Below are positions 49,294-61,775 of a stretch of DNA of 64,000 bases, piece after piece. The position numbers and the translations under genes are program-made. The stretch comes from Whalleya microplaca (lineage: Eukaryota; Ascomycota; Sordariomycetes; Xylariales; Xylariaceae), in the NCBI GenBank assembly GCA_022497155.1, contig MU385747.1, positions 1 through 64,000 on the forward strand, given 5' to 3'. The first letter of the stretch is position 1; each line of letters begins with the position of its first letter. The notes under the pieces are model-generated. The model saw only the letters and a program-made list of their open reading frames with translations. It was not told the origin of the DNA and did no database searches.

Positions 49294-50553
49294 TTATTTC
49301 TTCGGGTGCTTCAGGATGTCCTCGCAGTTGGCATCAAAGCGGTGGTTCCACAGGCGAACCTGTTGCATGAAGTTCTCGGTCCGCTGGAGCTCGCGGTCAC
49401 GACCAAACAGAGTCTTGACAAACTCAACACCAGCATTCTGGTTGAGGTTGCTGGATGCATCCTTGTCATTTTTAGACCTCAGCATGGGAGCTTCACACTT
49501 CTTGAGGAGGTGGCGGAGCTTGTCGGTCAGGCGCTCACCGCCCTCGATGAAGTCCTCGACCATCTCCTGGTTGGCCTTGGCCCGGATCTCTGGCATGGCC
49601 TCCTCGGAGCGCTTTAACTTGCCGGAGAGCTGGATGAGAAGCAGCCACATCTCGCCGGCCATGTCGGAGATGGGAGTGGAGGGTCCATGGTGGTAGACGG
49701 TCCAGTCGTACACCCACTTGCCCAAAGAGTTGGAGTCGAAGACACTTCCCAGGAGCATGATGGGCTCTTCCGTGGGGTCCCAGTTCTTCAGCGAATATCC
49801 GGGAGGGATACGGTGCATCTTGGCGTCAGCTTCCGTCGCCTTGCGGGGAGCAGGGGCGGCAGGGGCCTTCTTCCGGTGCGCGCTGGAGGGCCGCGCGGTA
49901 GCAGAACGCGGGATAGGCGTCGACGTCGACGAGCGACGAGCGTGCTGTTGCGGGTGGTGGCCGACCCTGGTGGCGGAGCGAGCCGGTAGCTCATCGTAGC
50001 GAGGGTAGTCTTCTCTCTCCCTATCGTAGAACGACGGCATTGCCTGTGTATAGTAGTAGTAATCAGTGCCATGTCCCGGAGCAGCAGCAGTGTAGAAAGA
50101 ATCCCTTCGCGTGCGACCCCTGTGGTTGGACTGCGCAAACAAGACATATCTGACGTGGTCGACATCGATCACCTCATCGTCGTCGGAGTCCCCATAAGGG
50201 GCCCGAAAGTACGATGCGGAGTTGCGGCGCTCGCGCTTCGGCGGTATCTGGAACTTGTGCGACCCTTTTGAGAAACTGTGCTTTCGCGAACTCACATTCG
50301 GGCTTGGGCCGGTAGCGTACTCGCCGGTGCTTGTGTATCGCGGCGAGAAGGCGGTCGAGGGGCGGAAGTGCTCGTAGCCGGCGGTGCTCGCATTGCGGGT
50401 GTGGGTGTGCGCTCGCGTAGCCGGTCGCTGGGGGGTCTGAGCTGGGTGAAAATGGTAGTGACGAGGTGACGGCGTTGGTGAGGGTGAATGTACGTCGTAG
50501 TAATATCCACTCTCACCTCGATGAGGAGTGCTATACGGTGATCTGTAACTCAT
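49294..50553 (-). CDS. Conserved fungal protein of unknown function (gp1-like, disordered N-terminus, folded C-terminal domain)
   Basis: 419 residues from the ATG at 50553-50551 (context AAGATGAG). The frame stays open upstream to 50,826 but has no ATG there; the CAA-rich upstream sequence looks like 5' leader, so I chose this start. The first 240 residues are low-complexity, rich in Ser, Pro, Arg, Tyr and His, with Tyr runs and an acidic D-S-D-D-D-E patch near residue 125. From about residue 245 a dense, probably helical domain starts with R-I-P-P-G-Y-S-L-K-N-W-D-P and continues through G-S-V-F-D-S-N-S-L-G-K-W-V-Y-D-W to the C-terminus. From memory, proteins with this domain are widespread in Pezizomycotina and often carry the uninformative name 'vegetative cell wall protein gp1'; I know of no proven function. 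No signal peptide or membrane segment; no introns. Confidence 0.85.
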   Translation of the reverse strand: MSYRSPYSTPHRGESGYYYDVHSPSPTPSPRHYHFHPAQTPQRPATRAHTHTRNASTAGYEHFRPSTAFSPRYTSTGEYATGPSPNVSSRKHSFSKGSHKFQIPPKRERRNSASYFRAPYGDSDDDEVIDVDHVRYVLFAQSNHRGRTRRDSFYTAAAPGHGTDYYYYTQAMPSFYDREREDYPRYDELPARSATRVGHHPQQHARRSSTSTPIPRSATARPSSAHRKKAPAAPAPRKATEADAKMHRIPPGYSLKNWDPTEEPIMLLGSVFDSNSLGKWVYDWTVYHHGPSTPISDMAGEMWLLLIQLSGKLKRSEEAMPEIRAKANQEMVEDFIEGGERLTDKLRHLLKKCEAPMLRSKNDKDASSNLNQNAGVEFVKTLFGRDRELQRTENFMQQVRLWNHRFDANCEDILKHPKK

Positions 50554-50900
50554 CTTCCTTGGCTCTTGCGATATCCCGCTCGATATCCGAAGGTACAATT
50601 CGTCGGTCAGATCAGCTCCTGTGGGGTGTTGTTGTGATTGTCGTCGTCGCCCCCTCACGATGTCGGTAGGGGGTTGTCGATCGTGTTGATCTTGTAGTGG
50701 TAGTTGTTGTCGTCGCTGTTGTTGCGATTTGATCGGGGCGGAGGGTTTGTTAGATTTCTTCAGTGTCAGAAATTGGAAAAAAGACGGGCGCCTGTGTCGT
50801 GACGCTGGAGGAGATGACACCTGTCACCTTGGTATGTGGTCGGTTGGAAGAGGAGAGGAGAACCGTCTTCTTGGAGAGAACATGTCAAGATATGGTGTTT
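50554..50900 (-). other. Probable 5' leader of the gp1-like gene
   Basis: Rich in CAA, CAG and CGA on the minus strand, as in many fungal 5' leaders. A minus-strand ATG at 50883-50881 opens a 19-codon upstream frame (starts M-F-S-P-R-R-R, stops at TGA near 50,826) that is in phase with the main frame. It may be an upstream ORF. A CAG at about 50,823-50,821 could serve as an intron acceptor. Confidence 0.5.
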
Positions 50901-53900
50901 ATATCCCCCTGCGGATTGGGCACCAAAAGTCGAGGATGAGTCGACTTTGTGACTGGTGAAAGTATTGGAAATTGCTGGACGCTTCTGTGTCCAGGCAAAT
51001 ACAATTGGATTGGGGAGAGGTGAGATTGTGTGATTGATAATAAATATCGTGTGTTTAGAATGAGTCAAATGGTATGGCAAAAGCCAAAGTTGAGGGAAAG
51101 AAATCACTCTTCGGAGGTGTGTTGGGCAGGCGGGAGTCCTTTTTAATAATAACGGGAAGGTTGGGCTTTGGTGTGCGTGCGCTGAACCTGCCTTAGGGAC
51201 AGTAGTACCTAGCAGAGGCAGGAGCAGTCGAAATTTTTTATTTTTTTAATTTTTTTTTCTTTTGGGACGGGGGTAAGGGGGTTACAAATGACAAGGGGGC
51301 ATCCCTGTCGAGCCTAATCCTAGACCCCTGGCGTGTTGGAATCCCAAGACGGAGGGTGGGTGTGGGCAAAATAAAAAAGGTACCCAAAGAGGGTCGATTA
51401 GTCACTCTGACGAAGCCGCAAGAGCCGGGTACCACACCAGGTACTTTTGGTACCCGTCTTTTGGTATTTTCGTCGTCTGGGCAGTTTGGTCAAACGGCTT
51501 GCAGGGCAGGTGCAGCATGGCAGTTATGACACAGCCACAACAGTCCGAGAAGCTTCCGCTCGCACTTTGTTTCAGCGCCCAATTGCCAAAATCGCCCCAA
51601 TCGCCCCAATCGCTCCAATCTCCCTAATCCAGCCGTGTCCAGTCAATCCAGGCAGGTACGCTAGGTACGCAAGCAACTGGCAGGAGTCGCCGCAGGACTG
51701 GCTATTTCGTTATTCTCCCACTGGTCGCCTGGCGGCCCCCTTCGCCCTTCTTGTTCAGCTGCGATTGTTGCGATTGTCGTAATAAACCGTAGATCAGTCC
51801 GCCAAGCATTGGCCAATTCGCTGACTGCCAATGCACAGGCTGCTGCACCAGTAATCAGTCTTGCCGAATGAGTCGGCCGCGTTCGCAATCCGATCAATTA
51901 TAGGACCCGGAATAGCAGGCAGTTTAAAATAAAATCAAAAGACCGCTTTATGGCCCCGGATCCTCCAATGCCGTGAATACGATGGCGAATACCGTCCACA
52001 ACACGCAATTCACAGCCACTCTCTCTCTCACTCTCGCTCCCTCTTTCTCTCTTCCACGTATTGCTGCTGTGCTGTTATGTATTATTATTAGCCACTCGAC
52101 TATAACACGTTTATCGGCTCAGTTTCGTCGCCAGATTTCCATTTTCCGAACGTCGTCATTGATATTGAGTCCCCTGGCAACAATGAAAATTTCTTTCACT
52201 TGTTGAATGATGATATCCCGGGATGCCGGGGTCGTGCTGGGATGATTTCAAGGTCCAAGGGGGCCTCCACCGTTGCAGGAAAATTGTCCAGCTCTTTAGC
52301 GAAATTGGACCGGGTGCACTGACACGGATGCGCAGATGTCAATCCCAGTGATACGGGCCGTGTCAAATAGAAGAAAGAAAAAATTTTCCTGGCTCCAAGG
52401 ATTGTCAATGGCCCATCGGCAAAAAGATTGATAAATAATAAAAGACAGACTCGAGCCGAGGGTTGAAAGGCTGACGGCTAGAACCTTGTCCCAATGTTTG
52501 AGGCGTCTCCTAGCGGAGCGGAGGTTGGTGATTGATATATATCCAGTGATATATCTAGGTACTATACCTCTCTCAATCGACGTCTCGGATCTCTTCGCGA
52601 TCGGGTGTAAAAGTGAGAGGCCGGGTCGCTTTAAATAAATACTTGGTACCACAGGGAGACACTTTGGAGTCCTCGACCTAGTGGTGATGAAGAATTGTGA
52701 ATTCTTCGCGTTGGTAGTTGGTTCACGTTGGTTCACCAAGCACAGCGGAGCGGATGCCGCGATCCTAGTGGCAGACGGGAACCAATTTATCATGAACCAG
52801 CCGCCAAATGATATGTGCCTCAGCTCCAAATGCAAGTGCGTCAAACGGTTCCGGATGTAAAATTGGTAGTTGTAACACTTGGATCGAAAGTCTGTCCACG
52901 TAACAATCTACCTAATCTATACGTCGGTGACAGGTCTCCAACGGGTGCCAACAGGACGGATGCGAAGTGCCAGAGCGATCTATTAGTCGCTCGTCGCATG
53001 AGACGAGCACTGACGTTTCTGTTCCGGTCGCCCGTCAAATACGAAATAACACAATGGATAGCAGAGGAGGGAATTGATTTTACAAGTTCGAGGATAAGAT
53101 CTCAACTTATCACATTTAGTATTGTACAAAACGGGGTACAGATTCGATTCAATGGAATCGAAAAGAGGAGAAATAGGCAGTTCCTGCGGGACGTGGACAC
53201 ACCCTGACCTAGGTATTTACATACTACGTGCATGTGAAGCGACACCTTCTACCGATATAGTATAGTCTGTATAGTTAATATGCGTGAAATACCTGAAAAT
53301 ACTACCACACTTCGGTTCAACCTTCGAAGGCGACAGTCTTGCGCGGTTTCTGATCCCTTCCCTTCCGGCCTCCCCCGCCTCCAGTTTCTCTTACTATGTA
53401 CATGTACTACGTAATATTGTACCAACTGGTCATAAGTTGTCATTAAGTATCGAGATTATTGAGATAATTCAGCTTATCGAGATGGTTACAGATGCAGAGT
53501 TACCAACTCCAACTTTGACAACCACCACCTTTACATTTATCCAACCTGCCTCCATATAGAAGCTCACGCGGAGCATGCCGCATAGATACCGGCTATCTGA
53601 CGCCTCGCTCTCGATGATTCGCTTCTCATCGGTTGGTTCTGCTTGTGGAATACAGCCTAGCAGCGCAAAAACGGGTGGGTGTGAGCTCTCTTACACACCA
53701 TCCAGGTTTACAGCGTGCCATTCAGCGCTTGCGAAAAAGAAGGGCTGGTGTATCCCAACCAGGGCTGTTATATCTGCCAAAAGAAGAAAGGCCGAGGACC
53801 GCAGTCCTTATGTCATACCCAGACATACTAGTACCTGTAGTATAGATGCAGCACCCACGTTGCCAGTGGGAGGAATGCGTTGATTCGAGCAAACGAACTC

Positions 53901-56900
53901 CTCCGTGCAGCGTAGTTCGTTCGGGAGGAGGGTCATCTGCATCCTAATGCATGAATGCATGGCGGGGGAGGACTAGAAAACGTGGAGGTCGCCGCAAAGC
54001 CCCTCCTCTTTTTCCCCCCTCTCTCTCCTGGCCCCATTCTCCCCCAATCACTTATTCGCCGTCCATCATCTATGATATCGATAGACTCCCAGCTATATGG
54101 AAGTTGTTGGCTGTCAGTGGCTGCTTGCGATCTCTTCTCAGCTTTGCTTATTGTCCACAGGTCAACCTGCAGGTCTGGTGCTGCAGGTCAGCCGAGGAGG
54201 TCGTGTAACTTACTATACATAGTACATCTACATGTTCGCCAGCCACCTCGACGCCAATTGCTCCTATGTGCATGCGCAGATGCGGTACACCAAGAGGATC
54301 GTTTCAAGTCGGAACAGGGAATTAGATAACCAACTTGTAAGAGGTGCGGCACGAATGGGGTGCATCTCTTCAGCCGACGGTCTATATGCCATCCGTTCCT
54401 GGATAGGATCGGCATTCCAATTGGCTGCTCAAGGGCTTTCAGCCTCCGTCGCACTAGTTTAAGTGCTCGCATCTAGCAAGTGGTCATAGATAGATAGATA
54501 TCATATCAACTACGTAGTATTCGTCTGATATACCTATCTTTGTCGCACGTAGCACATTGTGGCCTTGTCACGCCACCTCGGTGTAAGTGACAGGATTTGA
54601 GTCTGGTTGGTCAATTATTCAAAATCCTTCACACAAGAAACAGAAAGTTTGTCTTACAAGTTATCTTGTTTCGGCGTTATTATCTCAGCTCAACCAGTCT
54701 TTTTCGCCATTGGTCAGGCATGTTTTGATTCTTATCAGCGAATCCGAAACTCTACCTAAGCCATATGTGACGAAGATCGGTGATTAGAGTGTGTGCTATT
54801 CTGAGAACAATTGTTCCGGTGTCTCATTGAGCTCGGTTGATTGAGATTTCGTCACCAAGCCATGGGCATCCTAACGTCGACATGTTTAATCCATATTATA
54901 CCCAGTACGGTAGACGTAATCGGTATGCACAGACGAGTTCGTCGAACGTACATACATATGGATTCTTGCGAATACACCTGCCACCCCCTGGCCCCTGCTT
55001 GATATAGGATCACGTACCTATTATTTAAACTATGCTACGCACTTGCAGTCGAGATCAAAGGCTTGTGCGGCTCACACCACGCGAGAGTGGAGTGGATCTT
55101 ACATACCATTCCCCTTGTTCAGCACCGGCAGGTCTAGTTTTCAGAATTCGAAGCTACCGAGTATGCAGCAGGAGTTCAGCTGGTTTGCCCTATAGCGCAG
55201 TCCTTTCTATGCATATCGAGTATATAGTAGCTAGCTAGGTATGGAGCCCATATTCAGGCCTGCCTCCATGTGGTACTCCATACAGTACGGGTGACTGTCC
55301 CAGCTCACGATCAAGCCTCATGGCATCTTCTGCAGCCATCAACTGGGCGGAGATTACTCCCACCGCCGCGGGTCAGTCCAACGGTGGACCGACTTACTGG
55401 CGTGTGCATCGAATCCATGTACGTATGTATAACCCACAGACTGGTGGATCCTCACCGACCACACCTTGACGGCTCGACAGGGCCTCAATCCAATCCGATA
55501 CTACGTAAAGAATTGTACCCCTATTTCGGGTGGCTTTCTTCCTTGTCCCGCGCACCACTAGTCCGATACCTATCTCATTTCAATACGACCAGAGCGAGAA
55601 AAAATTTTCTCCCAACGTTTCATTTCTCTCCCTTCCTACTTCGAAATGTCTTAACTGCGACGGATGAGAGGGTGAGGGAACGTACAATGCGTAGACAGAC
55701 GGGGAGTCTAGACACAGTCAGCCTACCATCACAATGACTCATATGAGCAGACGTCCTTGGTCCGTTCATGTCCTGATGCCCTGCGCGAAGCTGTTTGCTG
55801 CAGTGATGTCCAATATCTGTGGGCTGAAGTCGAGCCTGCAAATTGTTTGGTCAATGGGGACGGCTTCAGCCCATGCTATATGCAGAGGTGTACAACCCGA
55901 TTGGAGGATGCGCAGGCCTACAGACGCAGGCGCCTTGTTTAAAGCCACAGGATCCTGCGAAATGGAGCGCTAGTGTTATGATCCCTTACCCAACGGTCGA
56001 TAGCTCGACCACTCGTGAGAAGCACAGCTGCTCCACCGAGCTTCCTTTTCCTTTTCCAAAGACCATCAACAAAAAACAACTCTCGACTTCAACCACAACA
56101 GGACACCTCGCCAGACAACTCCGGGACGACAGCCAAGCAGATCCTCCCTTTCTGCTACTCACCGACTGTTCAGGAACAATAAGGCGGTCGCCGGATATAC
56201 ATGATGTACCTGATTGTCCTTCATCGTTAATGCCTTATATGCAAATATGAGCCTGCCCCCCTGGTCAATTAGCTGTGACGTAGCGCAGCGCACAGAAAAA
56301 TAATGCGAAATTCTCAATTGATATTTGCGAAACTACCCCTCGTGCCCCTCGTCCTACCCCTCCTGCTATGCGTCAAGTAATAGTAAACAGGGAGAGCTGT
56401 AATAAGAGAAGTCTAGTCAGTTCCTTGCGCATTGAAACGCGCTACGGAAGAGAGAAAGTTAGGTCTGTATTCTCTAGTCTACCTCTTCGCAATCGCGATC
56501 GCGCAGCCCAAGGGCACATACTATCTCAAATTTGTAGACTAAAACTGACGATGGCGTCAAGACAACTCATCACGATGGTGGTAAAAATAAGGTCCCTCCG
56601 ACCTATCAAGAACGTCCCGGCTCCACCATCAAGGTAACTGAAAGTGATGATCCAACCACACCTTGCGACCTAACGGTTTCGACCGCACGTGTAGATGTAT
56701 GTGACGAAAGCTCTAGCTGTGATTTTCTCTTAACTAGGTAGACTTCTTGTTGATAAGATGGTGTATATCCTCTGCGTTGTCCAACCCGGCCATCCTGGTC
56801 GGGGCCTCACCTGGCCCTCCTTTTCACCTTCGTACCGCGGGGTTCCGCCGTCTTGATTCGACGTTGGGTTCACGAATCGAAGGGTTGGGATATCGGCAGT

Positions 56901-59900
56901 CAGTATTAGTAGCCAGCGGACTGGATAGCGTCGATCGAAAATGGTACGATGCCCTGCTTTTCGCAGGCTGCCTCCATCCACTCTTCCTCTCCAATACGGG
57001 TTATCTATTGATTAAACTTTACTCTTGTTTGCACAGCACGAAGGGAGTCGCTCTATGACCCCCCAAGAGGTGCCCAGGTAATACGGGCCGTTGGACAACA
57101 AACCATTTCACGCCCAATACTCTTCTGCTTGCCCTGAAATACGGCCTACCCGAGATCGCAGGTAGAGTCAAGTGTGTGTGTGTGTGTGTGTGTGTGCTTT
57201 CCAAAGGATCAAGCGTCATTGTCTGTAACCCAATCCGAAAATGCATGGCCCTACGACCCATGACTCCCCATTGGGAATATCAGGAGAATTTTAGAATAGC
57301 GACCCAGAAGCCTGGGTAGGTAGCGTTGACGTGTCACCACCCAACGCCAGAAGAATCCCATAGGCGCTGCCCATCATGGCTGTGTGACTATAATTTACTC
57401 TATATACTAGCACAGTAACAATCTAGTCCCATCTATTTTCGCATGTGACAGGCCTGTCGACCAGTGAGTATGTATGCCAGTCGAGCAGGGGAGTTGCCGC
57501 TCCACTATGTTCCGGAACATTGCCCCTTTCGACGTCTGGCGTCTTTTTGCTACGGGCCATGGCAAATGCCCAACTCTTCAACTCTTTTTCCCACCAAACC
57601 CAACCCGACGTCATCGTGCCAGAACGACGACCGGATCCGGGTAACCTTGGAGACTTTCTTCGCCTTCTTCTATAGATGACACATGACTTCGCGGGATGAT
57701 CCCGCGATGGCGAATCAGAAGCCGGCGACGGGGCGCGTGGGCGCGTGGCGGACGAAAGATGCCCCTTGCAGTGCGACGTGCGGAAACATTCACATCTATT
57801 AACGCCCCCCAACATCGGTTTCTCGAGTTCGAAACCATGACTCTTCCACAGCATTCATCCGACCCTAGACAGCGATGCCTCATCAATATCTCCAGCGGGT
57901 AGTTCCTAGACGCGATAATTTTGCCTGCCGGGCCTCAACCCCAGTTGGATGACTCACCGCGACCGAACGGACCGACTCGATTCGCTCGTTATCCGGGACC
58001 CAAGGGTGAACCGGCAAATGGGAGATGCCTCTCCCCCCAGCCCCAGCACCATCGCGATTATCGCCACAGCAATTGCTGGATGACTCTTTAGTAGGTTACA
58101 CAGGCATATTTGGAATTACGACAAGGACAACGACGACGGGGATGGTGGCGGTAGTTTCAAATATGGAGAATTACTCGCTGAACGCGACCGTGAACATTCC
58201 CACCGCGATGGCGCGGACGGTTTCACGCTGGGGCTGAAGCCCTTCAACCAGGCAGCAGCATCGCACCGCTGCGACGCTGGGCGTCCAACGGGGATTTGTC
58301 GAGCCCCCGAATCCCAGATCTTGGTCTGATCGCGTGGGGACTGGGTGTGCGCGGCGCGCTTGGTCGGCCATACATATGCAAGCGAGTGAGCCTGTATTGG
58401 TCCGCCCCGAGGCTGCGTCACCGCATCAGCCTGCCCGCCGCCTCATCCTCTCCCCAGCCATCCGGATTCCTGCTGGCTGCCAGGCTCGCTTTGCGTCGTT
58501 ATTCGCGGAGCCTCCCCCAACAACATCGCAGTCCGTGAGCGATTCGTGAGCAGTGTTGTTGGTGAGACGTCTCATTTGCCTGTTGGTGATCTGCCGTGAT
58601 GCGCAGCCTCGAGTCATATTGTGCTGGTGCAACTTGGGATGACTTGGATATCTGACTCACTACATCCACCCCTCCTCTGTTTTCGCACTTGTCACTGATG
58701 ATATGGCTCAATATCAGATTGACCGGAGATGACTGGCATCGCGGTTCGACAGTGTAAGTGCACTGGGTCGTCTTCTAGGGATAGTTTCCTGGAGGTGGCT
58801 GTGCTTGCGTGGTCTTCGACAACATCAACGGTAGGTCAAGTGACCTCGCGTCTTACATGGAGGTTGATTCTCTGCATGGGATGGAGTCATCTGATCAGCC
58901 TCGTTTCACATCTGGTCCGTTTCCGTGCTTGCTAGTAGCATGCATCGAGGAGCCATGGGAATATAGTAGGCGATGACTCCCACGAAGGGGGATGTTGGCC
59001 AAGTCATGTTAGACAGACTTCACTAGGTACCGTTCTACGGGAATCAAACATTTGACTATTAACGATAGGCTCGTGGACAAGCTGCTCTGGCAATATTGCA
59101 ATCAGTTGATTGAGTCAAAGGATAATTAACTACTTCACCGTGGTGATGACATACCCGAATTTATGAAATGAGCTTAATGTCTAGTCACTCAGGTTTAGTC
59201 AGGTGCATAGGTATATTCAGATAGCCATAGATGAAATGTCTAGTTTGCCAAGTCTAAAGGTTGTGTCCATCCATATCGGTTGTATCTATTGGATTTCAAC
59301 TCTGATGGTAGTTCTTATGTATATCTTCACAAGCCAGATATTAAGTCTCTAAACGCTATTTCAAACCATAAGCCACATATAAATGAGAAAGCCATGCATT
59401 GGATTAAATCAGCTTCAAGTGTGCCTTACTGTTTCGCCACCCGTTGCGTGTTGACCAACGCCACCTCTTACAATCTGATAGTTATGTATCGCGGATGCAC
59501 GGCTTTCTGGCTTTCTCTCAGGGTCTAAAGCCCTCGTCAGCTTCGTAGTCATTACCATCGTTTGCCTCGCATGAGAGAAGTGTAACAGCATAATATATTT
59601 ACTTCACTACAGGGCCTTGTTGTCAGATTTATTCCGAGAATTGTGATGCAAGCTCTGTGTCTAATTCATCTTGCTATCTTGTTTGTGGTGAATCATCTAT
59701 ATTACTCATTCTACGCATTAGCTTATTGTTTGGAATAGTTATGCACCACGCCTTTACAAACATTTCTTCTGTCGTACAACGTCATACGGATGTTGTCGCT
59801 ATGAGCCTGTTTGTCAACTGGACTATCATGTCAGCAATATACCTGCGTAACTCGCATTTACTAACCAGGTGGCCAGTTGAACACCATTTCCCAAGTTCAA

Positions 59901-60470
59901 TAACCATATGGTAATGTGTGGAAAGAGGTCCCAAAGGATGGTCTACATTTAATAATAATCCAGATTGTATTTCTTACATGTATTTTTTATAACTTAACAA
60001 AGTGAGTTTGGCAACTCTCCCTAAACCAACGTAGCACAAGCAATCGCCTTGCCAAACCCCTTGCTCTTATACATTTTCTTCATGTTCTTCCACATCCCGT
60101 AATTCATCCTCAGCCCTCTACCTTCAGTTATGCGGAGGTGCAACAGCCTATCTAGTCACTCAAAATACCAATGCTATCCCAGGGAGTTGCTGCCCAATTG
60201 CTATGACTCAAGATAACAATCATGATACCTAATGGGCCTCGTGTAAGCTAGGGCAGTGACAATATCCCTGAAAGAGCCTTTAAGATCATAGGTAGAGACA
60301 CCTGTCAACAAAGGGACTTAAAAGGCAGTTAACGGGTAATTCTCTTTCTTCATCGGCCTCTTATTGTCAAAGAAGTTTATTTGTGTCTCGGATCAGAAGG
60401 AGAATATAAGGATCCATGCACAAAGCTACAATGAAATGGACATAAAGCCCTCTAAATACATCACCTGGAC
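50901..60470. other. 9.6-kb gene-poor region
   Basis: Ordinary base composition, but no open frame above 182 codons and no domain that I can defend. The tracts are simple: CGCCCCAAT units at about 51,590-51,620, TCTCTC near 52,020 and a TG tract at 57171-57196. Several short frames (52296-52844 minus, 55270-55737 plus, 55757-55942 plus) were examined and not accepted. Confidence 0.6.
57171..57196. repeat. (TG)n microsatellite
   Basis: About thirteen dinucleotide units. Confidence 0.9.
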
Positions 60471-60474
60471 TGTT

Positions 60475-60613
60475 AACTATAAAACCATCGATACGGCAAC
60501 AGGTCCTTTGCTACTATCACAAGTACAACACATCTACAACTCACAAACTACTAAGAACATCAAACATTCTAAGAATATCACATTCAACCTACCATAACCA
60601 ATACTCATTCAAC
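60475..60613 (+). promoter_or_regulatory. TATA-like box and CA-rich leader of a small ORF
   Basis: CTATAAAACC at 60477-60486 is followed by about 125 bases dominated by A and C (ACAACACATCTACAACTCAC and similar), ending in CAAC before ATG. This is the usual look of the core promoter and 5' leader of a well-expressed fungal gene. Confidence 0.55.
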
Positions 60614-60712
60614 ATGCCTGGACTCTTCGATCTTTCAGACCCCTCAGACGGCCTTGGCTACACAGGTGGTGCCACCAACACCAATGAAAGTGGAAGTTGC
60701 TCGACTATGTAA
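60614..60712 (+). CDS. 32-residue peptide ending in a CaaX-like motif
   Basis: The frame runs from ATG (context TTCAACATGCC) to TAA and encodes 32 residues beginning M-P-G-L-F-D-L and ending S-G-S-C-S-T-M. The last four residues, C-S-T-M, resemble a CaaX prenylation signal with Met at the end, which favours farnesylation. Fungal lipopeptide (a-factor-type) pheromone precursors are also short, start with M-P or M-S in several species and end in Cys-x-x-Met. The two middle residues here are not aliphatic, which weakens the match. No transporter, protease or mating-type gene is seen nearby. A convincing promoter and leader precede it. It could instead be the first exon of a longer gene, or a chance frame. 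Confidence 0.45.
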   Translation: MPGLFDLSDPSDGLGYTGGATNTNESGSCSTM

Positions 60713-61065
60713 CTTAAGATTAACTGGCTGTCCTCAACAACATAGACACCAAATAAAATCTACGCACGGATGGATCTCAGGGGCGGGCGAAGTATCTGAT
60801 TTATTATCGAATGAACTGCCGGGACCACCACTGGTTATATATTGTCGTCCATCCTAAATAAACTCCTATTGTCTAAAAGCTTTTGTTTCCATATTCTAGT
60901 GAAGTAAGAATATTACACATGGTTGATCTCAGAATATCTTGCTGAGCCAGTCATAATAATTTTAGAGCACGAAGCCTGGCTATCGCGATCCTGAAGCTAA
61001 GTATCACAGTTACAGTGTATGTAATCAACATTTAGGTGCTGCCGTCATGACTTTAGTTGTCAAAT
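60713..61065. other. Downstream region of the small ORF
   Basis: Probable 3' untranslated sequence; no other features seen. Confidence 0.4.
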
Positions 61066-61665
61066 CATAATTATGCGAAGTGGCTAAAATCACTGTGTTA
61101 TTGGCTAAAGTCACTGTGTCCCACACAATAGTGGGTATACATACGCCGCAATACATATCTAGTAATAAGTCAATGTAGCTTTTCTACCATCTCAAACTAC
61201 AACTTTTCTTAACACCAACAATAATGCTTATAACTGAAGCTATTACTATAGCTGAACCTGCGGACAGTGAATGGATTGATACCTTATCCATTAACGGCGC
61301 CGGTAAGGAGTAATAGTTCGAGGAGGTCGGCGACAGGGAGGTCAGGGGGGAGGCGTTGAAATGCGTTACTAAAAAATCGGATTTGCTGCCAAAAAATTTG
61401 ATTCCCTGTTGAGTAGTTAAATGAGATTAGGTAAGCAGAGAAACTTCTCTGTTTGAATTTTATTGCCGTTTTGAAGGAATTGGAGTGCCTTAAGTGTGTT
61501 AAACTGAAGGTTGTTGAAAAAAGAGGTCGGCAGCGCCGTGTTAGGTAGGGTATATACATTGACTCACTAACAAATAAGTACCGCGGGGTATGTACACACA
61601 CTATTGTGTGGGACACAGTGACTTTAGCCAACAACACAGTGATTTTAGCCACTTCGATAATTATG
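61066..61665. mobile_element. 600-bp non-autonomous DNA transposon (MITE-like) with long terminal inverted repeats
   Basis: About 85-90 bp at the left end (from CATAATTATGCGAAGTGGCT) is repeated in inverse orientation at the right end (ending AGCCACTTCGATAATTATG). Each inverted repeat contains two tandem 18-mer-like motifs, TGGCTAAAATCACTGTG and TGGCTAAAGTCACTGTG. The interior (about 430 bp) has a 128-codon minus-strand frame that starts within the repeat and has no transposase motif. A clear target duplication is not visible. It fits a non-autonomous inverted-repeat element; the superfamily cannot be told from this sequence. Confidence 0.82.
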
Positions 61666-61775
61666 CCCATGTCTACAATCTATAACAGCTTAGAGGATCG
61701 CTTTTAAGCAATAGGGCTTTCAGAGCAACAATTTCTCCGAGATCCATTTGCTGAAGGCACTATAACTAATGCCCC

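Noticed and set aside
52296..52844. Minus-strand 182-codon frame containing N-S-Q-F-F-I-T-T, a motif seen in cyclophilins
   Set aside because: The residues before and after do not follow the cyclophilin fold in this or other frames. Short motif match in an otherwise unlikely sequence; at most a tiny pseudogene fragment.
55757..55942. Plus-strand 61-codon frame with several Cys that looks somewhat protein-like
   Set aside because: No clear promoter, leader, splice sites or recognisable domain, and overlapping frames are equally open.
57820..57840. tRNA-like box B (GAGTTCGAAACC)
   Set aside because: No box A at the right distance and no foldable acceptor stem around it.
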